From Winogradskyella sp. (lineage in GTDB: Bacteria > Bacteroidota > Bacteroidia > Flavobacteriales > Flavobacteriaceae), in NCBI RefSeq assembly GCF_013213835.1, contig NZ_JABSSU010000004.1, forward strand, positions 186,001-250,000: a stretch of 64,000 bases of DNA, written 5' to 3'. The position numbers and the translations under genes were made by a program. Shown piece by piece: positions 1 to 9,860 of this stretch (the first letter of the stretch is position 1; each line of letters begins with the position of its first letter). Below the pieces are notes generated by a model. That model searched no databases. It worked only from the letters and a program-made list of their open reading frames with translations, and was not told the origin of the DNA.

Positions 1-1587
1 GGATTAACGCTTAAACGAAGCGAAATAAGAAACGTTGGCCCTGTTATTACTAAACTTATTACACTTGGAGCCGCGGTTACATTTTTTGGTGCAGCCATAG
101 TAGCACACTATTTTTTTGGTTTAAGTTGGGATTTATGCTTCTTATTTTCTGGTCTCATAATAGTTACCGGACCAACAGTAATTACGCCAATCTTAAGAAA
201 TATTCCATTGAAACGCGATGTTTCTGCAGTTTTAAAGTGGGAAGGCATACTTATAGATCCAATAGGTGCATTAGTCGCAGTATTAGTGTTTGAATTTATT
301 TTTGTTGGTGGTGAAGTTGGTTTTACCAAAACAGCACTTATAGAGTTTGGTAAGATTGTATTATTCGGAACGACTTTTGGATTCACCTTTGCCCATGCTC
401 TAGTGTATGCAATTAATAAGAAATTTATTCCGCATTATCTTCTAAATGTAGTATCACTTTCAGTAGTACTCTTAGTATTTGTAGAATCAGAACTTTTTGC
501 TCATGAATCTGGTTTATTAGCGGTTGTTGTGATGGGCATGGTAATTGGAAATAGTAAATTAGACAACATAAAAGAGCTTTTATACTTTAAAGAATCCCTA
601 AGTGTTTTATTGATTTCAATCCTATTTATTCTGTTAGCTGCCAACATAAATTATCAAGATTTAATGTTGCTATATCGCTGGGAAACATTAGCACTTTTCT
701 TAACTGTTGTGTTTGTAATAAGGCCTTTAGCGGTTTTAGCAAGTGCTCAAGGTTCTAAACTTAAAATGAATGAAAAGCTCTTTATCAGTTGGGTTGGTCC
801 ACGAGGTATTGTGGCTGCAGGTATCGCTTCTCTTTTTGGAAGTAAATTGAGAGCCGAAGATGTAGTAGGAGCAGAGTATATTACACCATTAGTGTTTATG
901 ATAGTTTTAGGAACCGTACTGTTTAATGCAACTACAGCACGATTATTTGCGCGTATTTCGGGTGTGTTCCTAACAAAGTCTGAAGGTATTTTAGTTATTG
1001 GCGCTTCAAAAGTGTCTCGTTTAATTGCGCAATATTTGGCAGAAAATGGAAGGCACGTTGTGTTAATTGACAGCAATCAAAATAATATCATTGAAGCCGA
1101 AAAAATGGGTATTGAAGCCCATACAGAAAATATTTACTCAGATACATTAAAAGATAACGTTGAATTTAACGACATAGGCTATTTATTGGCCTTAACAGGG
1201 AATGCAGACATTAACAAATATGCTGTAGAAAAGTTTAGCGCCCAGTTTGGGGAGCATGGTTCTTTTAGATTAGCTTCAAAAATGGAGCTTGAAAATGGTT
1301 CTATCTCACCTGAAGATGGCGTTTTTACTTTGTCCGATGACTTTAACAATCTGATGTCTGTTACTCAGAATTACCCAGAAATTCATGAAGTTGCCGTCAA
1401 AGATTTAGACTCTTACAATTTGGTTTTAAACAATGTAAAATCAAATAAAGATCAAATACCGTTATTTCTTAAAACAAGTAAAGATATTATTCATGTAATT
1501 CCATCGTTAGATGATAATGTTGAAAACGAAATTGACTCAAAAAGCAAACTAGTCTATCTTGGTCAAAAGTTTGATGACGTTAAATAG
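1..1587 (+). CDS. Cation:proton antiporter with C-terminal RCK/TrkA-N domain (5' truncated)
   Basis: The reading frame is open from the first base, so the gene begins upstream of the window; 528 codons are visible. The first ~310 visible residues are strongly hydrophobic and contain a TGPT motif and a GPRG motif (WVGPRGIVAAG), both typical of CPA1-type Na+/H+ exchangers. The tail, beginning GILVIGASKVSRLIAQYLAE, is a Rossmann-type TrkA-N/RCK domain that would bind a nucleotide and gate the transporter. It would exchange Na+ or K+ for protons across the inner membrane. The substrate ion cannot be read from sequence. Two membrane-protein genes follow on the same strand. Confidence 0.85.
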   Translation, partial: GLTLKRSEIRNVGPVITKLITLGAAVTFFGAAIVAHYFFGLSWDLCFLFSGLIIVTGPTVITPILRNIPLKRDVSAVLKWEGILIDPIGALVAVLVFEFIFVGGEVGFTKTALIEFGKIVLFGTTFGFTFAHALVYAINKKFIPHYLLNVVSLSVVLLVFVESELFAHESGLLAVVVMGMVIGNSKLDNIKELLYFKESLSVLLISILFILLAANINYQDLMLLYRWETLALFLTVVFVIRPLAVLASAQGSKLKMNEKLFISWVGPRGIVAAGIASLFGSKLRAEDVVGAEYITPLVFMIVLGTVLFNATTARLFARISGVFLTKSEGILVIGASKVSRLIAQYLAENGRHVVLIDSNQNNIIEAEKMGIEAHTENIYSDTLKDNVEFNDIGYLLALTGNADINKYAVEKFSAQFGEHGSFRLASKMELENGSISPEDGVFTLSDDFNNLMSVTQNYPEIHEVAVKDLDSYNLVLNNVKSNKDQIPLFLKTSKDIIHVIPSLDDNVENEIDSKSKLVYLGQKFDDVK

Positions 1588-1620
1588 AGTTCTAATTAGA
1601 CAATTACTTTTGAGTTATAG

Positions 1621-2664
1621 ATGATAGAGCAACTTAATTTAGAAAAAGAAGCGAAATCCCTTGAAAACAGAAGAAGAAGACTTTTTGTTTTACATGGCTT
1701 ATATAAATTTATTGTAGCGCCAATATTCCATATTGCTAAAGCAGTTAGCGTTGTTATAATCTTTGTAATTGTATTGTTTCCTCCACTTCTCATTTACCTC
1801 GCCGTTTCTGGTGGTGTTTGTATTATAACTGGCTTAATTCCTGCGCCAAGAATAATATATAAGCAAAGTGTTAAGGAGAAGTGTATGACACGCATTATTG
1901 CAAACATTAATTCAGCGTTAAACTTCAGTCTTTACAGTATTAACAAGGTGAATTTGAGAAATGCTGGTTTTTTTGGAAGCAGTTATTTTAATGACACCAA
2001 ATATATTGTTGGTGACAATAATATTTCAGGAACATTGAATGATAAGGCCATAGAATTCTCTGAAGTTAAATTTTATAAGGAAACTGTTAATTACTCAAAA
2101 ACTATCGGAGGTTGTTTACTGTCTATTTTACTGTTACCAGTATTTATTATTAGAGGCTTGTTAACGAGTACTCATGATGATGACGATTTACCAATTTTTG
2201 GAATTATAAAAGACGAACATGTGTTTTATAAAGGTCTATTTTTGTTCGCAAACCTTAAGCTTGACTTTAGTTCTAATTTTTTATTGATTCCTAATGAAAA
2301 ATTGAAACAAACTGCGCAATTTTCAACTGAAGTATTTGGTAAACCTTTGAGTGCGCTTAAGCTAGAACAAGTTGGTTTCGCAGATAACTACACTTTGTTT
2401 TGTACCAATGAAAATTCTGAAAAGCAAATATTAGAATCTTCAATTATTTCAGCTATTCAAAAAACGTATTTAAAAGCAAACCTTAAGCCGATACTTTCGG
2501 TGGTTAAAGGCAACGTTTATATGACGATACCTAATCGAGGAAACTTTTTAAACTTTAATGTTGCAAAGAAAGTTGGTGGATCCGCGTTTTTTGAGCCTTA
2601 TATCAATGAGTTTGAAAGATTTCAGAAGTTTATAGAAAGCATTACATCTCAATCGAGTAAGTAG
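1621..2664 (+). CDS. Membrane protein, DUF3137-like
   Basis: 347 residues. A basic N-terminus (RRRR near residue 18) is followed by two hydrophobic segments (about 28-48 and 50-75) and a third near 150-170; the rest looks soluble. The pattern of FFGSSYF..YIVGDN..SG..N..AIEFSEV, then a later KGLFLFANL and a LLIPNE segment, resembles the DUF3137 family as I remember it. That assignment is by eye only. The gene starts 33 bases after the antiporter stop and 9 bases before the next gene, so the three may be co-transcribed. No catalytic motif is recognised and the function is unknown. Confidence 0.6.
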   Translation: MIEQLNLEKEAKSLENRRRRLFVLHGLYKFIVAPIFHIAKAVSVVIIFVIVLFPPLLIYLAVSGGVCIITGLIPAPRIIYKQSVKEKCMTRIIANINSALNFSLYSINKVNLRNAGFFGSSYFNDTKYIVGDNNISGTLNDKAIEFSEVKFYKETVNYSKTIGGCLLSILLLPVFIIRGLLTSTHDDDDLPIFGIIKDEHVFYKGLFLFANLKLDFSSNFLLIPNEKLKQTAQFSTEVFGKPLSALKLEQVGFADNYTLFCTNENSEKQILESSIISAIQKTYLKANLKPILSVVKGNVYMTIPNRGNFLNFNVAKKVGGSAFFEPYINEFERFQKFIESITSQSSK

Positions 2665-2673
2665 TTATAAATA

Positions 2674-3375
2674 ATGAGCGAAAAAAATAGAATAGATTAT
2701 AGCAAATATGAAGTAGACGAATTAGCAGAAACCATTTCTGATGCTATTTTCTTTCCACTATATATAGGTAAAGTTTTCGGGACTGTACTCTTGGTGTTTT
2801 TAGTGTTTTTATCTTTGTTTGCGCATTTTTTTATTCCGAACACCTTTCTAGCAATTATATTTTGGATTATAACATTGGTTTTATCCTTGCCATCAGTCGT
2901 GTTATTTTCTGTAATTAGATTGTTCAGTACTATTCAGAGTGATATAGAAAAGGTATATGAAATTACATTAAAAACAGCTAAAGACGCTTATAATGATGGT
3001 GGACTCTTAAAAGCCCAACGACAAGGCGATGTGCCATTAAAAACTACGTTTGCAGATGTATTTAAAGGCGTTGCTCTATTCGTGGTGAGACCAGTTTTGT
3101 GTCGCGTTTTAGAAAAGCGTATTAAGTTTTTTTCTTATCCGTTTGTGTTTGTAATAAACTCAATATTTAAAAAGTTCATAACTAAACAATCTAAAGCAAT
3201 TTCAGAAGAAGACGCTTTAAACGTACGGACTCAAAGTGATGAAGTAGAATCTAAAAATTATAAATTCAGCGGAACAACCTTTAAGGTTTTTAAGTTTCCT
3301 TTTAGGTTGGCTTTGGTTATTTATGGCTTTATAAACTTCTGTTTAGTTTATTTTTTCTATTGGGTGTTTTCTTAA
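2674..3375 (+). CDS. Hypothetical membrane protein
   Basis: 233 residues, not recognised. It has two adjacent hydrophobic segments (about 33-55 and 58-82), a polar middle, a moderately hydrophobic stretch near 130-170, and a C-terminal membrane segment (about 212-232) ending in VYFFYWVFS. It starts 9 bases after the DUF3137-like gene and ends convergently with lepA, leaving 29 bases with no clear hairpin. The tight spacing suggests a shared role with the upstream membrane protein, but this is inference from position only. Confidence 0.6.
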   Translation: MSEKNRIDYSKYEVDELAETISDAIFFPLYIGKVFGTVLLVFLVFLSLFAHFFIPNTFLAIIFWIITLVLSLPSVVLFSVIRLFSTIQSDIEKVYEITLKTAKDAYNDGGLLKAQRQGDVPLKTTFADVFKGVALFVVRPVLCRVLEKRIKFFSYPFVFVINSIFKKFITKQSKAISEEDALNVRTQSDEVESKNYKFSGTTFKVFKFPFRLALVIYGFINFCLVYFFYWVFS

Positions 3376-3404
3376 ATAGATGCCTCTGAAAAGGGAATTA
3401 AGTA

Positions 3405-5201
3405 TTAATCATTCAACTTCAACACAGCCATAAATGCTTGTTGAGGTATTTCTACATTACCAACTTGGCGCATACGTTTTTTACCTTTTTTCTGCTTTTC
3501 TAAAAGTTTACGTTTACGAGAAATATCACCACCATAACATTTTGCGGTTACGTCTTTACGAAGCGCTTTAATGGTTTCTCTGGCAATAATTTTAGCACCA
3601 ATAGCTGCCTGAACAGGAATATCAAACTGTTGACGCGGAATCAATTCTTTAAGCTTCTCTGTCATTTTCTTACCGATTGTATAGGCGTTATCAGCGTGTA
3701 CTAAAGCTGATAATGCGTCTACATTCTGTGCGTTTAGTAGTATATCAACACGTACAAGTTTAGAGGTACGCATTCCGATAGGTGCATAATCAAAAGAGGC
3801 ATAACCTTTAGAAACTGTTTTTAAACGGTCATAGAAATCAAAAACAATTTCAGCCAAAGGCATATCAAAGCTTAACTCAACCCTTTCAGTTGTTAAATAT
3901 GTTTGGTTTGTTATTTGTCCACGTTTTTCAATACAAAGACTCATTACAGGACCAACAAAATCCGCTTTTGTGATTATAGTGGCTTTAATAAAAGGTTCTT
4001 CAACACGGTTTAATGTTGAAGGTTCTGGTAAGTCAGATGGATTGTTTACAATAACGATATCATCAGGATTCTTATTGGTATAGGCATAGTAGCTTACGTT
4101 TGGTACAGTTGTTATCACTGTCATATTAAACTCTCTATCCAAACGTTCTTGAATAATTTCTAGGTGCAACATACCTAAGAATCCACAACGGAAACCAAAA
4201 CCTAAAGCTGCAGAACTTTCAGGTTGAAATACCAAAGAAGCGTCATTGAGTTGTAGTTTTTCCATCGAAGCTCTAAGCTCTTCATAATCTTCAGTATCTA
4301 CAGGATAAATACCTGCAAATACCATAGGTTTTACATCCTCAAAACCATCAATTGCATTTGTAGTTGGGTTTTTAGCGTCAGTAATAGTATCACCAACTTT
4401 TACTTCGCGCGCATCTTTAATACCAGTGATTAAATACCCAACATCACCTGCTTTTATTTCTTGCTTTTTTACCTGATTTAATTTTAAAGTCCCAACCTCG
4501 TCAGCAAAGTAGTCCTTACCGGTAGCGATAAACTTAATATTTTGCCCTTTTCTAATTGAACCATTAATGACTCTAAAGTAAGTTTCAACACCTCTAAAAG
4601 GGTTATAAACAGAATCGAAAATTAAAGCTTGTAATGGTTCGTTAGGTTTGCCTTCTGGTGCTGGTATTCTATCAATAATCGCTGCTAGAATATTTTCAAC
4701 ACCAAGTCCAGTTTTTCCACTTGCAGGTATCACTTCAGAAGGATCACAACCTAACAAATCAACGATATCGTCAGTAACTTCTTCTGGGTTAGCACTTGGT
4801 AAATCTATTTTATTTAGAACAGGAATAATTTCTAGGTCATTTTCTAATGCTAGATACAAGTTAGAAATGGTCTGCGCCTGTATGCTTTGTGCAGCATCAA
4901 CAATTAATAATGCACCTTCACAAGCGGCAATAGAACGAGACACTTCGTATGAAAAATCTACGTGGCCAGGAGTATCAATAAGATTTAGAATGTATTCTTC
5001 ACCTTCATAAGTATATTCCATTTGTATCGCATGCGACTTTATGGTAATACCACGCTCACGCTCTAAGTCCATACTGTCTAATAACTGATCTTGTTTTTCT
5101 CTATCAGTTACAGAACCTGTAAAGTCAAGCAAGCGATCGGCAAGTGTACTTTTTCCGTGATCAATATGCGCAATAATGCAAAAATTTCGAATATTCTTCA
5201 T
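3405..5201 (-). CDS. lepA: Elongation factor 4 (LepA), ribosome back-translocase GTPase
   Basis: 598 residues, the usual length for LepA. The G1 loop is AHIDHGKST and the G3 motif [16 protein letters not shown] is the G4 motif. The C-terminal region ending [20 protein letters not shown] is specific to LepA and binds the ribosomal A-site region. LepA is a cytoplasmic translational GTPase linked to ribosome assembly and to stalled ribosomes. The ATG start lies about 22 bases downstream of a TATATTTG -7 box. Nothing unusual was seen. Confidence 0.98.
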   Translation of the reverse strand: MKNIRNFCIIAHIDHGKSTLADRLLDFTGSVTDREKQDQLLDSMDLERERGITIKSHAIQMEYTYEGEEYILNLIDTPGHVDFSYEVSRSIAACEGALLIVDAAQSIQAQTISNLYLALENDLEIIPVLNKIDLPSANPEEVTDDIVDLLGCDPSEVIPASGKTGLGVENILAAIIDRIPAPEGKPNEPLQALIFDSVYNPFRGVETYFRVINGSIRKGQNIKFIATGKDYFADEVGTLKLNQVKKQEIKAGDVGYLITGIKDAREVKVGDTITDAKNPTTNAIDGFEDVKPMVFAGIYPVDTEDYEELRASMEKLQLNDASLVFQPESSAALGFGFRCGFLGMLHLEIIQERLDREFNMTVITTVPNVSYYAYTNKNPDDIVIVNNPSDLPEPSTLNRVEEPFIKATIITKADFVGPVMSLCIEKRGQITNQTYLTTERVELSFDMPLAEIVFDFYDRLKTVSKGYASFDYAPIGMRTSKLVRVDILLNAQNVDALSALVHADNAYTIGKKMTEKLKELIPRQQFDIPVQAAIGAKIIARETIKALRKDVTAKCYGGDISRKRKLLEKQKKGKKRMRQVGNVEIPQQAFMAVLKLND

Positions 5202-5223
5202 CTATCAACTCTAAATAAGACTG

Positions 5224-5231
5224 CAAATATA
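5224..5231 (-). promoter_or_regulatory. -7 promoter box for lepA
   Basis: On the minus strand this reads TATATTTG, a match to the Bacteroidota -7 consensus TAnnTTTG. The lepA ATG follows 22 bases later. A TTG that could serve as the -33 element lies about 25 bases further upstream, slightly longer than the usual 17-23 spacing. Confidence 0.45.
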
Positions 5232-5361
5232 ACTGATTTCTTGTGCTTTGAGATAGCAATAACACCAATAAAAACAACGGAATTACGTTAAAACCGCAAG
5301 AAAAAGTAAAAAACAATATATATATTGCACTTCGCAACCTTATTTCTAACTAACTATTATC

Positions 5362-7749
5362 TTGAAGCTTCGTTTAAGTTTACTTCTTTTTTTACTGTCA
5401 ATGTATGCATTTACTCAGAATTCGTCTATCGAAGGTAGAGTTATTGACGCGAATACAGAATTGCCGATAGAATTTGCAAATATTATCTTAATGAAAGATG
5501 ATGTCTTTGTAAAAGGAACCTCAACAAATGAAACAGGTGGTTTTGAATTTGAAGGATTGTTTAACGACACGTATGTTATTCGTATCAGCTACATTGGTTA
5601 TGCAGATTTTGAACAGATTGTTATTTTAACAGGTGATTTAGATTTAAAAAATCTCAAACTAAAAGGTTACCCAGAGAGCCTTGATGAGGTGACAATTATT
5701 GCCACTAAACCTACAATTACTAAAAAGCCTGATAGACTTGTTTTTAATATTGAAAATACAGCCTTGGTTGAAGGCTCAACTTTGGGTGTTCTAAAAAACA
5801 CACCAGGCGTTATTGTTAGTGATGCAGGCATTAATATAAAAAGTGCACCTGCAACGGTATTTATAAATAATAGACGTGTTCAATTAACCACAGAAGAACT
5901 CATTCAATTATTAGATAATTCTCCGGCCAATAGTATAAAATCTATTGAGGTCATCACTAATCCACCTGCAAGTTATGATGCTGATAGTGGCTCAGTGATT
6001 AATATTGTAATGAGTAAAAATTTAATTACTGGTTACAGAGGAAATATTGCAACTAATTTTACTCAAGGCGTGTTTCCAAGATATAATGCGTCTACGAGTC
6101 ATTTCTTTAAAAATGATAAGATAAATCTCAATCTTAATTATAGTTTTTCAAAGAATAAAACCAATAGAGATAATGACGATGCGGTTGATTTTCTTAATAG
6201 TGGCGGCGCAATAGAGCAGCTTTGGCTCTCAAAAACAAACCGCAATACTTGGGTAGAAAATCACAACCTCAATATGAGTTTTGACTATTTTCTAACTTAT
6301 CAAAGCACGTTAAGCTTAACAAGTACCGCTTTATATACACCTTATTTTAAGTATCAAATTAATAATAAAACAAACATTTTTGATGCTGATGGAAATTTTA
6401 TATCGAGCTTTAATGCACTAAACACTTCAAGAGATAATAAATACAATATTGGTACTGACCTTATTTTTAGTCATAATTTTAAAAATGAAGCGAGTCTTTC
6501 AATAAATGGACATTTTACAGTTTATGATTACGAACGTGAGCAAGATGTTTTTCAAGATGAACTGACCGATGATGATTCTGACTTTAACACATTAGCAAAT
6601 CAAGAAACACACATCTATTCAGGTAAGGTAGATTATAGCCTACCAATTGGAGACAGCTCAAGTTTTGAAACTGGCGCAAAATTTTCTAATGTAAATACAG
6701 ATAGTGATATTACCCGATTAAACAATATTGGTGGATCAACGGTTATAGATGAAGCGAATACTGACGCCTTTAAATATGACGAAAGCGTTTTTGCGGCCTA
6801 TGCAAATTATAGTAAATCTTGGGATAAATGGGATTTAAATGTTGGTTTAAGAGCAGAACAAACAAATATTGAAGGAGAGTCTGTAACGCTAAGCACAACC
6901 AACACCCAAGATTATTTAAATGTATTCCCAACCTTAAGTGTGTCGCACCAACTCACTGACGATGTAAGCATTAGTGGTAATTATAAACGAAGTATTGTAA
7001 GACCAAGTTATACCAACTTAAATCCGTTTACACTCTTTTTAAATGAAAATACACGCGTACTTGGTAATCCAAATTTATTACCAACATATATAGATGATTA
7101 TAAAATTGGAGTAGAGTTTTTAAGATATTTCACGGTAGAAGCTTATTATATGAATTTTGATGGAGACATTGCTGAAATACCAAGACAAAATAACGATACC
7201 AATATCATAGAATGGACTCCAGTAAATCTAGACAACAAAGTTGATTATGGATTTGATTTTTCGTGTGTGTATTATCCGTCAAGACGATATGGGTTTTCCG
7301 CAGTTTTATCCATTTTTAATGTGAATGAAGAGGCTAACTTTGGGAATGAAGTGGTGGAATTAAACCAGTGGTCTCAGTTATTTATTTTCACGCCATACTT
7401 ATCTTTATTGAAAGATTATAGTCTTAATATCAATGCGAATTTTTGGTATGTGAACAAACAACTTCAGAATTTACAAACCATAGAAAACCAATTAATTTCT
7501 AGTATCAATATTTCAAAAACAATCTTAAACAAAAAAGGTGTGTTAACCTTAAGTGTTGAAGACATCTTTAACATGCAAGATTTTGATGTGGCCGTCAACT
7601 ATTTAAATCAATCGAGTAGAGGTTTTATGGATCTAGATAATCGTTTTGTAAAACTAGGGTTCCGATACAATTTTGGAAACACAAAATTGAGCACCAATGA
7701 GCGCGCTACTGAGGCTGAAGAAAGAGATAGGATTAAAGATCTTGATTAA
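5362..7749 (+). CDS. TonB-dependent-receptor-like outer membrane beta-barrel protein
   Basis: 795 residues. A signal peptide (1-18, before QNSS) precedes a carboxypeptidase-regulatory-like beta-sandwich (about 22-105, IEGRVIDANTELPIEFANI), a plug-like region (about 120-220) and a long beta-barrel of alternating aromatic strands, resembling the outer-membrane beta-barrel family 3. The start is TTG, chosen because it begins a good signal peptide (KLRLSLLLFLLSMYAFT). No sigma/anti-sigma partner or SusD gene is adjacent, so the substrate is unknown. The C-terminus is not the classic terminal Phe but a charged tail (ERDRIKDLD), common in this subfamily. Confidence 0.85.
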   Translation: MKLRLSLLLFLLSMYAFTQNSSIEGRVIDANTELPIEFANIILMKDDVFVKGTSTNETGGFEFEGLFNDTYVIRISYIGYADFEQIVILTGDLDLKNLKLKGYPESLDEVTIIATKPTITKKPDRLVFNIENTALVEGSTLGVLKNTPGVIVSDAGINIKSAPATVFINNRRVQLTTEELIQLLDNSPANSIKSIEVITNPPASYDADSGSVINIVMSKNLITGYRGNIATNFTQGVFPRYNASTSHFFKNDKINLNLNYSFSKNKTNRDNDDAVDFLNSGGAIEQLWLSKTNRNTWVENHNLNMSFDYFLTYQSTLSLTSTALYTPYFKYQINNKTNIFDADGNFISSFNALNTSRDNKYNIGTDLIFSHNFKNEASLSINGHFTVYDYEREQDVFQDELTDDDSDFNTLANQETHIYSGKVDYSLPIGDSSSFETGAKFSNVNTDSDITRLNNIGGSTVIDEANTDAFKYDESVFAAYANYSKSWDKWDLNVGLRAEQTNIEGESVTLSTTNTQDYLNVFPTLSVSHQLTDDVSISGNYKRSIVRPSYTNLNPFTLFLNENTRVLGNPNLLPTYIDDYKIGVEFLRYFTVEAYYMNFDGDIAEIPRQNNDTNIIEWTPVNLDNKVDYGFDFSCVYYPSRRYGFSAVLSIFNVNEEANFGNEVVELNQWSQLFIFTPYLSLLKDYSLNINANFWYVNKQLQNLQTIENQLISSINISKTILNKKGVLTLSVEDIFNMQDFDVAVNYLNQSSRGFMDLDNRFVKLGFRYNFGNTKLSTNERATEAEERDRIKDLD

Positions 7750-7817
7750 AACAATTGAGGCTTAAGGCATAACAAATTTTATTGTATATTTCGAATCTAT
7801 CTAAATCAATATTTAAA

Positions 7818-8450
7818 ATGAAAAAATTCTTTGCTCTTGTATGTGTATTTAGTTTGTTGACCGCATTTACATGCGAAAACGAACCATTAGATGACAGTTT
7901 AGACGCTAGTTCTAACAATGATACTGGTGGAGGTGATAATACTGGTGGAGGAAATACTGGTGGTAATGCAGCTGATTTAGTTGGGACTTGGATTTTAGAC
8001 GAATTTTCAGCAGAGGCAAGTTCTGATGTGGATTTTGGTGGTCAGTTGATTTCTTCAGACGTAGAAGTATACAGCACAACTGTTGATTATACAGTGGTTT
8101 TTACAGATAGTGATTTCACAACTAATGGGAGTTATAGTTATGTTGCTGACGTTACTGCAAATGGAATGAATTTTGGAAGCGACGAATATACTTTAGATAA
8201 TGTTAATGGTTCTGGTGGATATACTGTAGAAGGTAATGAAATTTCTACTGATGGAGCGTTCTTTGAATTCACTTTTGAAGGTATGGATGACTCCTTGTTA
8301 GATGGTCCACAAACCGCGAATTTCTCGTTCTCAAACAACGGACAAACACTAACATTTTCTCAAAACCAAACAACAACAGAAACGGATGAGTTTACAGGTG
8401 CTACTGTAACATCAACAACCGTAAGTTCTTCCGTTTGGACGAAGCAATAA
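7818..8450 (+). CDS. Lipocalin-like surface lipoprotein
   Basis: 210 residues from the ATG at 7818; an in-frame TTG at 7782 would add 12 residues that spoil the signal peptide, so I reject it. The signal peptide ends at Cys19 (TAFTC), followed by an acidic ENEPLDD that could act as a surface-export signal. A Gly/Thr/Asn-rich linker (about 34-55) leads to a lipocalin-like domain starting LVGTWILDEF, with alternating beta-strand patterning to the end. It probably binds a small hydrophobic ligand or is structural; the ligand is unknown. The next gene starts 3 bases after its stop. Confidence 0.75.
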   Translation: MKKFFALVCVFSLLTAFTCENEPLDDSLDASSNNDTGGGDNTGGGNTGGNAADLVGTWILDEFSAEASSDVDFGGQLISSDVEVYSTTVDYTVVFTDSDFTTNGSYSYVADVTANGMNFGSDEYTLDNVNGSGGYTVEGNEISTDGAFFEFTFEGMDDSLLDGPQTANFSFSNNGQTLTFSQNQTTTETDEFTGATVTSTTVSSSVWTKQ

Positions 8451-8453
8451 ATC

Positions 8454-8843
8454 ATGAAACATAAAACAATAATTACCAAAATACATTTAGTGATTTCGGT
8501 AATTATTGTTATTCCAGCAGCGCTCATCTATGGGTTTGAGCCTCAATTATTATTGGATATGTTAAACGAAACCATAGACGAGCATAATTTTTCTAAAGCT
8601 GTCATGGGAATCTATCTGTCATTCTCAATACTATGGCTTACAGGTCTGTTTAAATCTCAATATTTAAAGTACGCGATAATTACGAATATTTTTTTCATGT
8701 TAGGTCTAGGAATTGGGCGTGTTATTAGTATTAATGTAGATGGTTTTCCTACGACACCATTTCTTTTAGGTACACTAGGAGAATTGATTCTTGGTTTTTA
8801 TGGTGTTTGGCTTATTAACAGTAAATACATTGAAATGTCTTAG
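8454..8843 (+). CDS. DUF4345-like small membrane protein
   Basis: 129 residues with four hydrophobic segments (about 8-28, 46-63, 70-88, 100-122). The layout, with a polar N-terminus, LLLDMLNE after the first helix and a GRVISINVDGFPTTPFLLGTLGE segment before the last, resembles DUF4345 proteins. The function is unknown. It starts 3 bases after the lipoprotein stop, so the two are probably co-transcribed. Its TAG stop codon overlaps the -7 box of dusB. Confidence 0.7.
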   Translation: MKHKTIITKIHLVISVIIVIPAALIYGFEPQLLLDMLNETIDEHNFSKAVMGIYLSFSILWLTGLFKSQYLKYAIITNIFFMLGLGIGRVISINVDGFPTTPFLLGTLGELILGFYGVWLINSKYIEMS

Positions 8844-8848
8844 ATTTG
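8841..8848 (+). promoter_or_regulatory. -7 promoter box for dusB, overlapping an upstream stop codon
   Basis: TAGATTTG matches TAnnTTTG. Its first three bases are the stop codon of the DUF4345-like gene. The dusB TTG start follows after 16 bases. No well-spaced -33 TTG was found. Confidence 0.35.
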
Positions 8849-8864
8849 CATCAAAACTAAAGAT

Positions 8865-9860
8865 TTGGTTAAGATAGGTGATATAGAATTAGGAGAGTTT
8901 CCGTTGTTGTTAGCACCAATGGAAGATGTGAGTGATCCTCCATTCCGTGCGTTATGCAAGGAGCAAGGAGCTGATGTAGTATATACTGAGTTTGTATCTA
9001 GTGAAGGTCTAATTCGTAATGCAGCTAAAAGTGTTATGAAGTTAGATATTTATGAAAAAGAACGTCCTGTTGGTATTCAAATTTTTGGTGCCAATATGGA
9101 AAGTATGCTTCAAACCATTGATATTGTTGAGAAATCTAATCCAGATATTATAGACATAAACTTTGGGTGTCCAGTAAAGAAAGTCGTTTCTAAAGGTGCA
9201 GGAGCAGGCATCCTTAAAGATGTTTGTCTTATGGAAAAGCTTACTGCCGAAATGGTAAAGCGCACCAGTCTTCCGGTAACCGTAAAAACACGTTTAGGCT
9301 GGGATCACGATTCTATAAAAATTGTTGAGGTTGCGGAACGACTGCAAGATGTTGGCATTAAATCTATTGCTATTCATGGTAGAACCAGAGCTCAGATGTA
9401 TAAAGGTAATGCCGACTGGAAACCTATTGCCGCTGTAAAAAACAATCCTCGTATGCATATTCCTGTGTTTGGAAATGGTGATGTAGATACACCAGAACGT
9501 GCTGCAGAGATGAGAGATAGTTATGGCTTGGATGGCGCAATGATAGGTAGAGCAACTATAGGAAATCCATGGTTTTTTAAACAAGTAAAGCACTACTTTA
9601 AAACAGGTAAACATCTACCACCAATTTCAATGACAGAACGTGTAGAAGCTGCAAGACGTCATCTTCAAATGTCAATTGATTGGAAAGGGGAGAAGCTAGG
9701 TGTTTTCGAAACCAGACGTCATTATACCAATTATTTTAAAGGTATACCGAACTTTAAAGAATATAGAATGAAAATGGTAACCAGCGATGATTCTAAAGAT
9801 GTTTTTGCTGCTTTTGATGAGGTTCTAGAGAAGTTTGGAGACTATCAATTCGCACATTAA
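8865..9860 (+). CDS. dusB: tRNA-dihydrouridine synthase DusB
   Basis: 331 residues. This FMN enzyme reduces uridines in the tRNA D-loop. The N-terminal LLLAPMEDVSDPPFR segment binds FMN, and Cys102 in INFGCPVKKV is the catalytic acid. VKTRLGWD and the later HGRTRAQMYKG, GNGDV and GAMIGRATIGNPW motifs are all characteristic of the DusB type. The start is TTG: MVKIGDIELG matches the usual N-terminus and no nearer ATG exists. Its stop codon overlaps that of the convergent permease gene. Confidence 0.95.
   Translation: MVKIGDIELGEFPLLLAPMEDVSDPPFRALCKEQGADVVYTEFVSSEGLIRNAAKSVMKLDIYEKERPVGIQIFGANMESMLQTIDIVEKSNPDIIDINFGCPVKKVVSKGAGAGILKDVCLMEKLTAEMVKRTSLPVTVKTRLGWDHDSIKIVEVAERLQDVGIKSIAIHGRTRAQMYKGNADWKPIAAVKNNPRMHIPVFGNGDVDTPERAAEMRDSYGLDGAMIGRATIGNPWFFKQVKHYFKTGKHLPPISMTERVEAARRHLQMSIDWKGEKLGVFETRRHYTNYFKGIPNFKEYRMKMVTSDDSKDVFAAFDEVLEKFGDYQFAH

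Noticed and set aside
208..1587. Start of the antiporter at 208
   Set aside because: The frame is open to base 1 and the upstream codons encode typical transporter helices, so 208 is internal.
4648..5010. ORF antisense to lepA
   Set aside because: A shadow of the highly conserved lepA frame with no family resemblance; other antisense ORFs (for example 747-1076, 9294-9614, 30 kb and 59-62 kb regions) were rejected for the same reason.
7782..7817. Earlier TTG start for the lipocalin-like lipoprotein
   Set aside because: It would add MYISNLSKSIFK before a clear lipoprotein signal peptide starting at the ATG at 7818.
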